A stretch of 5,209 nt of DNA from assembly GCA_017615405.1 (NCBI GenBank), contig JAGAAE010000133.1:1-5209 (forward strand), given 5' to 3'. The DNA is from Clostridia bacterium. GTDB lineage: Bacteria > Bacillota > Clostridia > Oscillospirales > Acutalibacteraceae. This document shows, one piece after another, positions 1 to 5,177 of the stretch. The notes below the pieces were generated by a model. That model saw only the letters and a list, made by a program, of their open reading frames with translations, was not told where the DNA came from and did no database searches. The stretch's first letter is position 1, and each line of letters begins with the position of its first letter. Both the position numbers and the translations under genes were made by a program.

Positions 1-433
1 AAAATATCAGTCGATAGGTCCCGATAAGCTGAACCAGTTAAGACATACGGCGTTCCTTCCCGATCTTAATGCCGTCAAGACCCAGATGAAGAAACACGCC
101 GAAATATTAAGACCGAAATTCGACGCGGTAATAAACGAGTTTAACGCCACTTTGAAGGGTAAAGGCATTGCAAAGTGGAACAAACCGAACGGAGGATACT
201 TTATCAGTCTTTTTGTTGAAAAGGGCTGTGCCAAGAGGGTCGGCGAGTTATGTAAAGAGTTGGGGCTTACCCTTACAAGCGTCGGTGCGACCTATCCTTA
301 CGGAAAGGATCCCGACGACTCGAATATCCGCATAGCGCCGTCCTTCCCGAGCCTTGAAGATATCACGACCGCCTCAAAGGTCCTTTCCTGCGCCGTGAGA
401 TACGCCGCGCTGGAAAAAATGCTTTCAAAATAA
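1..433 (+). CDS. Class I/II PLP-dependent aminotransferase, C-terminal part (5' truncated by window)
   Basis: This is the C-terminal 143 residues of an aminotransferase, read in the frame starting at base 2; the start and the PLP-binding lysine lie upstream of the window. It begins with a run reading QSIGPDKLNQLRH, followed by a helical stretch (KKHAEILRPKFDAV), then KPNGGYFISLF, GATYPYGKDPDDSNIRIAPSFP and a final helix ending in LEKMLSK. From memory these are hallmarks of the aspartate/alanine aminotransferase-like family (Pfam Asp_aminotransf type) common in Clostridia. The arginine in NIRIAPSFP is the expected carboxylate-binding residue of fold-type I aminotransferases. The ATG at base 86 is internal, because homology continues upstream of it. 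The substrate cannot be decided from this fragment; amino-group transfer between an amino acid and a 2-oxoacid is the family reaction. The next gene follows after 65 bases on the same strand, so co-transcription is possible. Confidence 0.9.
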   Translation, partial: KYQSIGPDKLNQLRHTAFLPDLNAVKTQMKKHAEILRPKFDAVINEFNATLKGKGIAKWNKPNGGYFISLFVEKGCAKRVGELCKELGLTLTSVGATYPYGKDPDDSNIRIAPSFPSLEDITTASKVLSCAVRYAALEKMLSK

Positions 434-457
434 TTGATTTTAGGTTAAAACAAAAAG

Positions 458-481
458 CAGGGATCGGCATCAGCCGACCTG
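458..481 (+). other. Intergenic stem-loop between aminotransferase and lipoprotein genes
   Basis: CAGG (458-461) pairs with CCTG (478-481), and TCGGC (464-468) pairs with GCCGA (473-477), with a two-base bulge and an ATCA tetraloop. No T-run follows; the lipoprotein ribosome binding site GGAGG (487-491) starts six bases later. It may be a weak terminator, a processing site or a translation-modulating hairpin. I see no convincing promoter in 434-498. Confidence 0.35.
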
Positions 482-498
482 ATTACGGAGGATACGAA

Positions 499-1227
499 AT
501 GAAATTGAGAAAACTGAAATCTTTTGCGGCGTTTGTTCTGACGATAGTTTTAACGATGATTTCTTTGTCGGGATGCACTATTTCCAAAAACAGCGGTAAA
601 ACAAGCAAAAACGACCCGTCGGAGAATGCGGAATACGTTGTAACTGTTTTCATACCGGAAAATTCGGAAGTATTTACTTCAAGTAATGCGAAAGTCATTA
701 AAACAATTCTGAGTAAGCGGCTTAAGGAAATCGGTATTTCGGATTGTAAGATCGATATTGACAAGAAGGCACAAACGATAACCGTCAAATTTCCCAAACC
801 CGGCACCCGTGATGATTGCGACTCGGAGCAAATCTCAGATTGTCTTGCCGCAAAGGGCAACCTCGAGTTTTATGAGGGTGTTGAGAAGACCGGAGAGCCG
901 TTTATGACTGATGAGGACGTTAAAAAAGCATCCGCGCAGTTCAAAGATGACTACAACACATGGGTGGTAGATCTTAAATTCACCGAAGAAGGTACCGACG
1001 CTTTTTACGAGGCGACCGCAAACGCCGCGGAAAACGGAATGGGAATCTCTATTTATTTAGACGATGAATGCATATTGTCTGCCGCTTGTAATCAGGCGAT
1101 CCCGGACGGCGAAGCTATTATCTACGGCAACTTTACCGAGAGCCAAGCAAAATGTTTAGCCGCTCAGATAAATTCGGGTCCTTTGCCGTTTACCCTTGAG
1201 GTCGAAAGCACGACGGGTGACGATTGA
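499..1227 (+). CDS. Lipoprotein carrying a stand-alone SecD P1-like domain
   Basis: The 242-residue product starts with a lipoprotein signal: basic MKLRKLK, a hydrophobic stretch 9-22 and the lipobox LSGC, with Cys26 as the predicted lipidated residue. Residues 27-43 are a Ser/Lys/Asn-rich tether. Residues 45-235 align with the extracytoplasmic P1 region of the SecD encoded downstream. Residues 119-233 are roughly 60% identical to SecD residues 132-245 by hand alignment, including LEFYEG, EKTGEPFMT, DAFY, GEAIIYGNFTE and the LPF motif. The protein ends right after that motif, with no transmembrane segment, so it has no proton-motor part. It would be anchored to the outer face of the membrane. 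ATG at 499 has GGAGG at 487-491, seven bases away. The domain and lipobox are seen directly. A role as SecDF accessory factor, decoy or chaperone for translocated proteins is inference; a non-functional partial duplication is the alternative, though the frame is intact. Confidence 0.88.
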   Translation: MKLRKLKSFAAFVLTIVLTMISLSGCTISKNSGKTSKNDPSENAEYVVTVFIPENSEVFTSSNAKVIKTILSKRLKEIGISDCKIDIDKKAQTITVKFPKPGTRDDCDSEQISDCLAAKGNLEFYEGVEKTGEPFMTDEDVKKASAQFKDDYNTWVVDLKFTEEGTDAFYEATANAAENGMGISIYLDDECILSAACNQAIPDGEAIIYGNFTESQAKCLAAQINSGPLPFTLEVESTTGDD

Positions 1228-1328
1228 TTGCTCGGGTACATAAAACCGTGAAAAACTTTGCGCGAGCGGTTTGGGATCTTACAAAAACGTCATTATTTCA
1301 AAATTCGGCAAAATCGTTATATTTTCAA

Positions 1329-1357
1329 TTGACTTTGCCTTGATTGTTTAGTATAAT
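1329..1357 (+). promoter_or_regulatory. Sigma-A promoter for secDF
   Basis: The -35 box TTGACT (1329-1334) and a perfect -10 box TATAAT (1352-1357) are separated by 17 bases, with AT-rich DNA upstream. Transcription should start near A1364, giving secD a leader of about 110 bases. The upstream lipoprotein gene is therefore not the only source of secDF transcript and probably lies in a separate unit. Confidence 0.85.
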
Positions 1358-1369
1358 GTTATTACGCTT

Positions 1370-1397
1370 GGGCGAATAGCCTTCGCCCTTTATATAT
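1370..1397 (+). terminator. Terminator-like hairpin at the start of the secD leader
   Basis: A perfect 7-bp GC-rich stem (1370-1376 with 1382-1388) is followed by the T-rich run TTTATATAT. It could end readthrough from the lipoprotein gene upstream, or act as a 5'-stabilising or attenuating hairpin on the secD transcript, since it begins about six bases after the predicted start point. The T-run is interrupted, so strength is uncertain. Confidence 0.4.
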
Positions 1398-1461
1398 TTG
1401 TCCGAAAACTATGATCTCGGACAAGCCGGAAAAGGAGGCGCCTTTTTCGGTCATATGAATT

Positions 1462-1466
1462 GGAGG
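1462..1466 (+). promoter_or_regulatory. secD ribosome binding site (sets the start at 1475)
   Basis: GGAGG lies eight bases before ATG 1475. An in-frame TTG at 1460 would add five residues, but it overlaps this ribosome binding site and has no well-placed site of its own, so the ATG is the better start. Confidence 0.85.
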
Positions 1467-1474
1467 ATTTGCCA

Positions 1475-2971
1475 ATGAAGTCCAAAAGAGTGGGCAAGCC
1501 GGTATTTTTCGTAATATTTGTCCTTGTTCTTACATTTGCGTATTTCGCATTTTTCGGATGTTACGATTATTTCGGCGACACAAAAAAGACTTATATTAAG
1601 GGAGCCGAGGATATCCGGTGGGGTATCGATATCTCTGGCGGCGTCGAAGCTGTTTTCTCGCCTGATAAAAATGGTATCGAAATAACCGATAAGGATATGG
1701 AAGCTGCTAAAACCATTATCGAGACCCGTCTTGTCAATCTTAATATTACAGATTATGAGGTATATACCGATAACTTTAGTGACCCCCCGAAGGTTTTCGT
1801 CAGATTCCCGAAAGCTGCTGGTGATGAAGAATTTGATCCGCAGGCAGCTATCGATACGCTTTCCGCAAGCGCCGTCCTCGAGTTCTATGAGGGCACGGAG
1901 AAGACCGGAGAGCCGTTTATGACGGGTGACGTCGTTAAAGAAGCCTCTTACGAGTACACTACCTATCATGGATACGTCGTTTCGCTTAAACTCAACTCAA
2001 AGGGAGCCGACGCCTTCTATAAGGCGACAGGCAACGCCGCGACAAACGGAACTAAGATCTCGATCTTCCTCGATGATGATGCGATTTCGGTTGCGGGATG
2101 CGAACAGGCGATCTCGGGTGGCGAAGCTATTATCTACGGTAATTTTACCGAGAAAGCGGCAAAGCATCTGTCCGATCAGATAAATGCCGGTTCTTTGCCC
2201 TTCGCTCTTACTACCGGTAGCAGTAGTGCATTATCGGGCACAAAGGCCGCCGAAGCAACTACTGAAACAGCGGAAGGTACCGAAAGCACTACCGAAACGA
2301 CAACCAAAAAGAGTAGTGAAGGCGAGGGCGGTAAGCTCCAGATCATCTCCCCGACGCTTGGTAACAACGCACTTAAAGTAATGGTCATCGCCGGTTCTAT
2401 CGCCTTCGGTATAGTATGTCTCCTGATGCTTATCCGTTACAGGATGCACGGATTCATAGCCTGCCTTGCATTGCTCGGGCAGTTGGCGGGTACCATCGCC
2501 TGTATATCGGGATTCTTCCCCGATACAAACAGCTTTACGCTGACGGTCCCCGGTATCGCGGGTATCATCCTTTCGATCGGCGTCGGCGTCGACTGCAACG
2601 TTATCGCCGCCGAAAGAATACGCGACGAGTTCAAGAAAGGCAAGACTATTGACGGCGCTATTGATTCCGGATTTAAGAACAGTTTGTCGGCGATCATCGA
2701 CGGAAACGTTACGATCGTTATCGTATCTTTGGTGCTTATGGGCGCGTTCGGTACACCCGACAGCATTATGGCCAAGATCTTCTCACCGATCATGTCAATC
2801 TTCGGAACGTCGATCACCGGTTCGATCTACGCCTTCGGTTACACCCTTATCATCGGCGTTATCTTCAACCTTATTATGGGTGTTCTTGCTTCCAAGTATA
2901 TGCTTAAGAGCGTTTCGCAACTTAAGTTCTTAAGAAAACCTGCGCTTTACGGAGGTAAGAAAAATGCTTAA
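1475..2971 (+). CDS. secD: Protein translocase subunit SecD
   Basis: SecD is the larger half of the membrane SecDF complex, which uses the proton gradient to pull preproteins through SecYEG on the outer side of the membrane. The 498-residue product has TM1 at about 10-29, the signature RWGIDISGG (48-56), a P1 extracytoplasmic domain to about residue 298, and five further membrane segments (about 300-320, 327-347, 355-378, 402-425, 447-474). TVPGIAGIILSIGVGVDCNV holds Asp373, matching the conserved proton-relay aspartate of TM4, and IIDGNVT (407-413) is the conserved TM5 motif. An unusual Thr/Ser/Glu-rich insert occupies 246-286. The stop overlaps secF by eight bases, implying translational coupling. 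No yajC is seen next to it. Expression probably comes from the promoter at 1329-1357. Confidence 0.96.
   Translation: MKSKRVGKPVFFVIFVLVLTFAYFAFFGCYDYFGDTKKTYIKGAEDIRWGIDISGGVEAVFSPDKNGIEITDKDMEAAKTIIETRLVNLNITDYEVYTDNFSDPPKVFVRFPKAAGDEEFDPQAAIDTLSASAVLEFYEGTEKTGEPFMTGDVVKEASYEYTTYHGYVVSLKLNSKGADAFYKATGNAATNGTKISIFLDDDAISVAGCEQAISGGEAIIYGNFTEKAAKHLSDQINAGSLPFALTTGSSSALSGTKAAEATTETAEGTESTTETTTKKSSEGEGGKLQIISPTLGNNALKVMVIAGSIAFGIVCLLMLIRYRMHGFIACLALLGQLAGTIACISGFFPDTNSFTLTVPGIAGIILSIGVGVDCNVIAAERIRDEFKKGKTIDGAIDSGFKNSLSAIIDGNVTIVIVSLVLMGAFGTPDSIMAKIFSPIMSIFGTSITGSIYAFGYTLIIGVIFNLIMGVLASKYMLKSVSQLKFLRKPALYGGKKNA
2210..2332 (+). repeat. Low-complexity Thr/Ser/Glu linker in SecD
   Basis: These codons encode SecD residues 246-286, rich in Thr, Ser, Glu and Ala, between the LPFAL motif that closes the P1 head and the LQIISPTLG strand before TM2. 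Most SecD proteins join these two elements with only a few residues. An imperfect repeat (2252-2268 and 2282-2298, both close to GAA-x-CACTACyGAAAC) suggests growth by slippage. The linker would be extracytoplasmic and disordered. Confidence 0.7.
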
Positions 2972-3920
2972 AAAAATCAATTCCAATTTTGTAATGAAGG
3001 TCCTTCTTATCATATATGCCGTTATTATACTTACGGGTATTTTGTTCGCGATAATTGGGCATCTTCGCCTTGATATAAACTTCAGAGGCGGCGCGCGTAT
3101 TGCGTATTCTTATGAAGAACCGAAGAACAATGACGGAAAAACGATAGAATTAAAACAATCCGATTTTGAAAGCGCCGTAAAAGAAACGCTCGGAAAAATC
3201 GATTTCACCGTCAGTCAGAACGAAGGCTTTAACGGCGGTTCCAAGACCTACGTTATCAGCATTTCAGGCGAGAATACGATAGAAAACAAAACACAGGAAG
3301 GTTTAGAGACAAATCTTCAAGAAAAGTTCCCCGATAATAATATCTCCTTGGCAGAGTCCAACTCGGTAAGTCCTTCTGTAGCGGGCGGCTTCCTTGTAAA
3401 AAGCCTTGTAGCCGTTGTGATAACCGCCGTTCTGGTCGTTATCTACGTCGGAATAAGATTCAAGAGGATCGGAGGCGTCTCGGCTGCGATAACCGCTCTT
3501 TGTGCGTTGGTACTTGACCTTTTGGTAACCTTCAGCGTATGTGCGATATTCAGATTGCAGATAGATTCAAACTATATCGCAGTTGTCCTGACGATTCTCG
3601 GTTATTCGCTCAATGATACCATAGTTGTTTACGACCGTGTAAGAGAAACCAAGAAGTATTATCCTCAGCTTACTCTTGACGAGAACATGAATAGAAGTAT
3701 CGGCGGCGTTATGACGAGAAACATCGTAACTTCGGTTACAACGATAGTCGCCGTTATGACCATCATCATCGTTGCCGAGATCTACGGATTGACTTCGCTC
3801 AGGACTTTCGGTATCCCGATGGCATTCGGTCTTGTTTCCGGTTGCTTCTCATCCATGTTCATTGCGGGTCCGCTTTGGGTATGCTGGAAGAATATCATAG
3901 GAACCAAGAAAAAAGCTTAA
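2964..3920 (+). CDS. secF: Protein translocase subunit SecF
   Basis: SecF is the second half of the SecDF export motor. The 318-residue product has TM1 at about 11-33, the signature LRLDINFRGGARI (34-46), and a short extracytoplasmic P4 domain (about 47-135). VSPSVAGGFL then leads into five more membrane segments (about 145-164, 172-197, 203-222, 253-272, 283-305). ILGYSLNDTIVVYDRVRET (211-229) is the SecF hallmark and carries Asp218, the counterpart of the conserved TM4 aspartate. MTRNIVTSVTT (250-260) holds the conserved Arg252 and leads into TM5. The length is normal for a separate SecF. ATG 2964 has GGAGG at 2951-2955 inside the end of secD, eight bases away, and overlaps the secD stop, so the two subunits are translated as a coupled pair. 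The gene is unfused, unlike the single SecDF of Bacillus subtilis. Confidence 0.96.
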   Translation: MLKKINSNFVMKVLLIIYAVIILTGILFAIIGHLRLDINFRGGARIAYSYEEPKNNDGKTIELKQSDFESAVKETLGKIDFTVSQNEGFNGGSKTYVISISGENTIENKTQEGLETNLQEKFPDNNISLAESNSVSPSVAGGFLVKSLVAVVITAVLVVIYVGIRFKRIGGVSAAITALCALVLDLLVTFSVCAIFRLQIDSNYIAVVLTILGYSLNDTIVVYDRVRETKKYYPQLTLDENMNRSIGGVMTRNIVTSVTTIVAVMTIIIVAEIYGLTSLRTFGIPMAFGLVSGCFSSMFIAGPLWVCWKNIIGTKKKA

Positions 3921-3933
3921 TATTCACCTGAAC

Positions 3934-3964
3934 GCGGGGTATTGTGTGGATCACAATACCCCGC
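3934..3964 (+). terminator. Strong hairpin after secF, probable terminator
   Basis: A perfect 13-bp stem, GCGGGGTATTGTG (3934-3946) with CACAATACCCCGC (3952-3964), closes a 5-base loop TGGAT, 14 bases after the secF stop. The downstream tract is TGTAATAAAT rather than a T-run, so it is either a weak intrinsic terminator or a 3'-end stabiliser. It separates secDF from spoIIID. Confidence 0.6.
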
Positions 3965-3987
3965 TGTAATAAATATCGGGCGAAAAT

Positions 3988-3995
3988 CATATAAT
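3988..3995 (+). promoter_or_regulatory. Candidate -10 element of the spoIIID promoter
   Basis: CATATAAT lies 31 bases before the spoIIID start. It differs by one base from the sigma-E -10 consensus CATACAAT, which would suit a gene known to be under sigma-E control in Bacillus, and it also contains the sigma-A hexamer TATAAT. No -35 box at correct spacing is convincing for either factor; AAATATC (3971-3977) resembles the sigma-E -35 but sits too close. Treat as tentative. Confidence 0.3.
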
Positions 3996-4026
3996 CTACC
4001 AATTCCTTATCTTTGGGGTTGAGTAT

Positions 4027-4347
4027 ATGATCCATTCCGCTCGAAGCAGGGCAGTCGCGTTAGGCGAGTATATTTCCAAAACGGGGGAAACCGTCAGGGC
4101 GACTTCAAAGGTTTTTAACGTCAGCAAAAGTACGGTACATAAGGACGTGACCGAACGGCTTTTAAGGGACGATCCGATCCTTTATAAAGCGGTCAATAAG
4201 GTACTTCAAAAAAATAAACGGGAACGCCATCTGCGCGGCGGAATGGCGACTAAACTGAAATATAAAGCAAAGGAAGAAAATAATGAGGGTACTTATGATA
4301 AACGGAAGTCCGCGCGCGAACGGAAACACCTTCACGGCTCTGACTGA
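4027..4347 (+). CDS. spoIIID: Sporulation transcription factor SpoIIID, with unusual C-terminal tail
   Basis: SpoIIID is a small DNA-binding protein that activates and represses mother-cell sporulation genes between the sigma-E and sigma-K stages. Residues 1-82 match the Bacillus subtilis protein along its length. The helix-turn-helix spans about 23-42 and contains FNVSKSTVHKDVTERL, and the basic C-terminal DNA-contact region is RHLRGGMATKLKYK (67-80). The start gives the family N-terminus without extension; the ribosome site is a modest GGGG at 4015-4018. The frame as given has 106 residues, while homologues I recall have about 85-93. The extra tail from about residue 85 is very basic, resembles nothing I know, and overlaps the next gene by 65 bases. 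One added A in the AAAA run 4277-4280 would stop the protein at residue 85. So the tail may be a recent frameshift, a sequencing error or real. Confidence 0.93.
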   Translation: MIHSARSRAVALGEYISKTGETVRATSKVFNVSKSTVHKDVTERLLRDDPILYKAVNKVLQKNKRERHLRGGMATKLKYKAKEENNEGTYDKRKSARERKHLHGSD

Positions 4348-4900
4348 GGTTAAGAAGGCGCTTGAAAAAGGCGGTATCGAGGTCGAGATAATAAACGTCG
4401 GAAACAAGGCGATAAGGGGCTGCGTCGCCTGCGGTGGCTGTGCCAAGGCAGGTAAATGCGTCTTCGATGACAAAGTAAACGAAGCGGCGGAAAAGTTTAA
4501 GGACTGCGACGGTCTCGTTATCGGTTCGCCTGTCTATTTTGCAAATGCCGCCGGTACGCTCGTATCCTTCCTTGATAGGCTTTTTATGAGCGCAAAGTTC
4601 GATAAGACGATGAAGGTCGGCGCCTGTGTATGCGTCGCGCGTCGCGGCGGTATAACCGCCACATTCGACCAGCTCAACAAGTATTTTACCATAAGCGGGA
4701 TGCCGGTCGTTTCGAGCAACTATTGGAACGGCGTCCACGGCGCCGCACCGGGCGAAAGCAGGGAGGATGAAGAGGGCTTGACGACCATGAGGACCCTCGG
4801 AAATAATATGGCGTTTCTTATCAAGGCAATTGCCGAATATAAGGAAAAGAACGGGCTGCCCGAAAAAGAACCGCCTGTTAAAACGAATTTTATAAGATGA
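4283..4900 (+). CDS. Iron-sulfur flavoprotein-like NAD(P)H-dependent FMN reductase (flavodoxin fold)
   Basis: The 205-residue product has the flavodoxin-fold NADPH-dependent FMN reductase pattern. An opening strand and FMN phosphate loop MRVLMINGSPRANGNT (1-16) are followed by a helix and strand to about 38, then a compact cysteine cluster Cys47-X2-Cys50-X2-Cys53-X5-Cys59. Next come the flavin-side motif GLVIGSPVYFANAAGTLVSFLDR (77-99) and a strand containing CVCVARRGG (115-123). The four-cysteine spacing fits the archaeal/clostridial iron-sulfur flavoprotein (Isf) motif CX2CX2CX4-7C, so a 4Fe-4S cluster beside FMN is likely. The protein would be cytoplasmic and pass electrons from ferredoxin or NAD(P)H; the true acceptor is unknown. 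ATG 4283 has AAAGGA at 4269-4274, eight bases away, inside spoIIID, so the two genes are probably co-transcribed. A terminator follows 10 bases after the stop. Confidence 0.88.
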   Translation: MRVLMINGSPRANGNTFTALTEVKKALEKGGIEVEIINVGNKAIRGCVACGGCAKAGKCVFDDKVNEAAEKFKDCDGLVIGSPVYFANAAGTLVSFLDRLFMSAKFDKTMKVGACVCVARRGGITATFDQLNKYFTISGMPVVSSNYWNGVHGAAPGESREDEEGLTTMRTLGNNMAFLIKAIAEYKEKNGLPEKEPPVKTNFIR

Positions 4901-4909
4901 TGAAGACAG

Positions 4910-4942
4910 ACCCGCGTCCGATGACCGACGCGGGTTATTCTT
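4910..4942 (+). terminator. Rho-independent terminator after the flavoprotein gene
   Basis: ACCCGCGTC (4910-4918) pairs with GACGCGGGT (4927-4935), a 9-bp stem with an 8-base loop, followed by the T-rich TATTCTT. It ends the spoIIID-flavoprotein unit. Confidence 0.85.
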
Positions 4943-5026
4943 ATATAAAAACAACATAAACGATGACGCGAATATCGGCGCCGCACCCGATAAAATAAGA
5001 AAATAATAATTATATTAAATTTTCGC

Positions 5027-5055
5027 TTGACTTCTTTTTATATTTGTGGTATATT
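5027..5055 (+). promoter_or_regulatory. Sigma-A promoter of the tRNA cluster
   Basis: TTGACT (5027-5032) and TATATT (5050-5055) are 17 bases apart, and TG at 5047-5048 makes it an extended -10 promoter. The upstream stretch (about 4990-5020) is A/T-rich like an UP element. The start point would be near 5062, a dozen bases before tRNA-Thr. Confidence 0.85.
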
Positions 5056-5073
5056 ATTTAGGCGCCGTTAAAT

Positions 5074-5149
5074 GCTGGTGTAGCTCAGTTGGTAGAGCAG
5101 CTGATTTGTAATCAGCAGGTCGGGGGTTCAAGTCCGTCCACCAGCTCCA
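5074..5149 (+). tRNA. tRNA-Thr (anticodon UGU)
   Basis: This is a complete 76-base cloverleaf with encoded CCA (5147-5149). The acceptor stem is GCTGGTG (5074-5080) with CACCAGC (5139-5145), the D stem GCTC/GAGC (5083-5086, 5095-5098), and the anticodon stem GCTGA/TCAGC (5100-5104, 5112-5116). The loop TTTGTAA (5105-5111) gives anticodon TGT. The variable loop is AGGTC and the T loop TTCAAGT (5127-5133). The T stem GGGGG/CCGTC (5122-5126, 5134-5138) has a G-G mismatch between 5124 and 5136 and a G-U pair; all other stems pair fully. Confidence 0.96.
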
Positions 5150-5177
5150 CTTTTCGGACGGTTTGAAAACTAAATAT

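Larger units (their letters stand above)
1364..1474 (+). promoter_or_regulatory. Structured 5' leader of secD with three tandem stem-loops
   Basis: Three hairpins follow each other almost without gaps. Stem 1 is GGGCGAA/TTCGCCC (1370-1376 with 1382-1388, 5-base loop). Stem 2 is TTGTCCGA/TCGGACAA (1398-1405 with 1417-1424, 11-base loop). Stem 3 is CCGGAAAAGG/CCTTTTTCGG (1426-1435 with 1441-1450, one G-U pair, 5-base loop). Stem 3 takes in most of a Shine-Dalgarno-like AAAAGGAGG (1430-1438), which lies too far from the secD start to serve it. The real site is at 1462-1466. I recognise no known riboswitch class. The stems are visible in the sequence; a regulatory role (attenuation or mRNA stability) is inferred. 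Confidence 0.5.

Noticed and set aside
483..860. Minus-strand open frame opposite the lipoprotein gene
   Set aside because: The + strand product has a signal peptide, lipobox and SecD homology; the antisense product has nothing comparable.
1180..1227. Possible SecM/VemP/ApdA-like ribosome arrest sequence at the end of the upstream lipoprotein
   Set aside because: The C-terminus (PFTLEVESTTGDD) has no RAPP, RAGP or proline-rich arrest motif, and the gap to secD is long and holds its own promoter.
1230..1272. Inverted repeats GCTCG/CGAGC and AAACCG/CGGTTT after the lipoprotein gene
   Set aside because: They are short, mutually exclusive, have long loops and no T-run follows; this is not a credible terminator.
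1228..1474. Possible SCIFF-type small cysteine-rich peptide gene upstream of secDF, as found in some Clostridia
   Set aside because: No frame in the gap encodes a six-cysteine peptide and no radical SAM maturase is present in the window.
1460..1474. TTG at 1460 as the start of SecD
   Set aside because: The TTG overlaps the GGAGG ribosome site that is correctly spaced for ATG 1475.
1451..1969. Minus-strand open frame of 172 codons across the secD start
   Set aside because: It is antisense to the conserved SecD P1 region, with no ribosome site or recognisable domain.
4250..4957. Long open frame of 235 codons on the minus strand over the flavoprotein gene
   Set aside because: It lies opposite a clearly homologous + strand gene, spans its terminator, has no ribosome site and its translation resembles no known family; it is a shadow of codon bias.
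4976..5066. Two GGCGCC palindromes flanking the AT-rich stretch before the tRNAs
   Set aside because: Six-base palindromes are expected by chance here and the flanks do not match.
5134..5161. CCGTCC in the tRNA-Thr T arm complementary to GGACGG in the spacer after the tRNA
   Set aside because: Only six pairs, and forming them would disrupt the mature cloverleaf; the spacer is removed in processing. I see no support for a functional switch.
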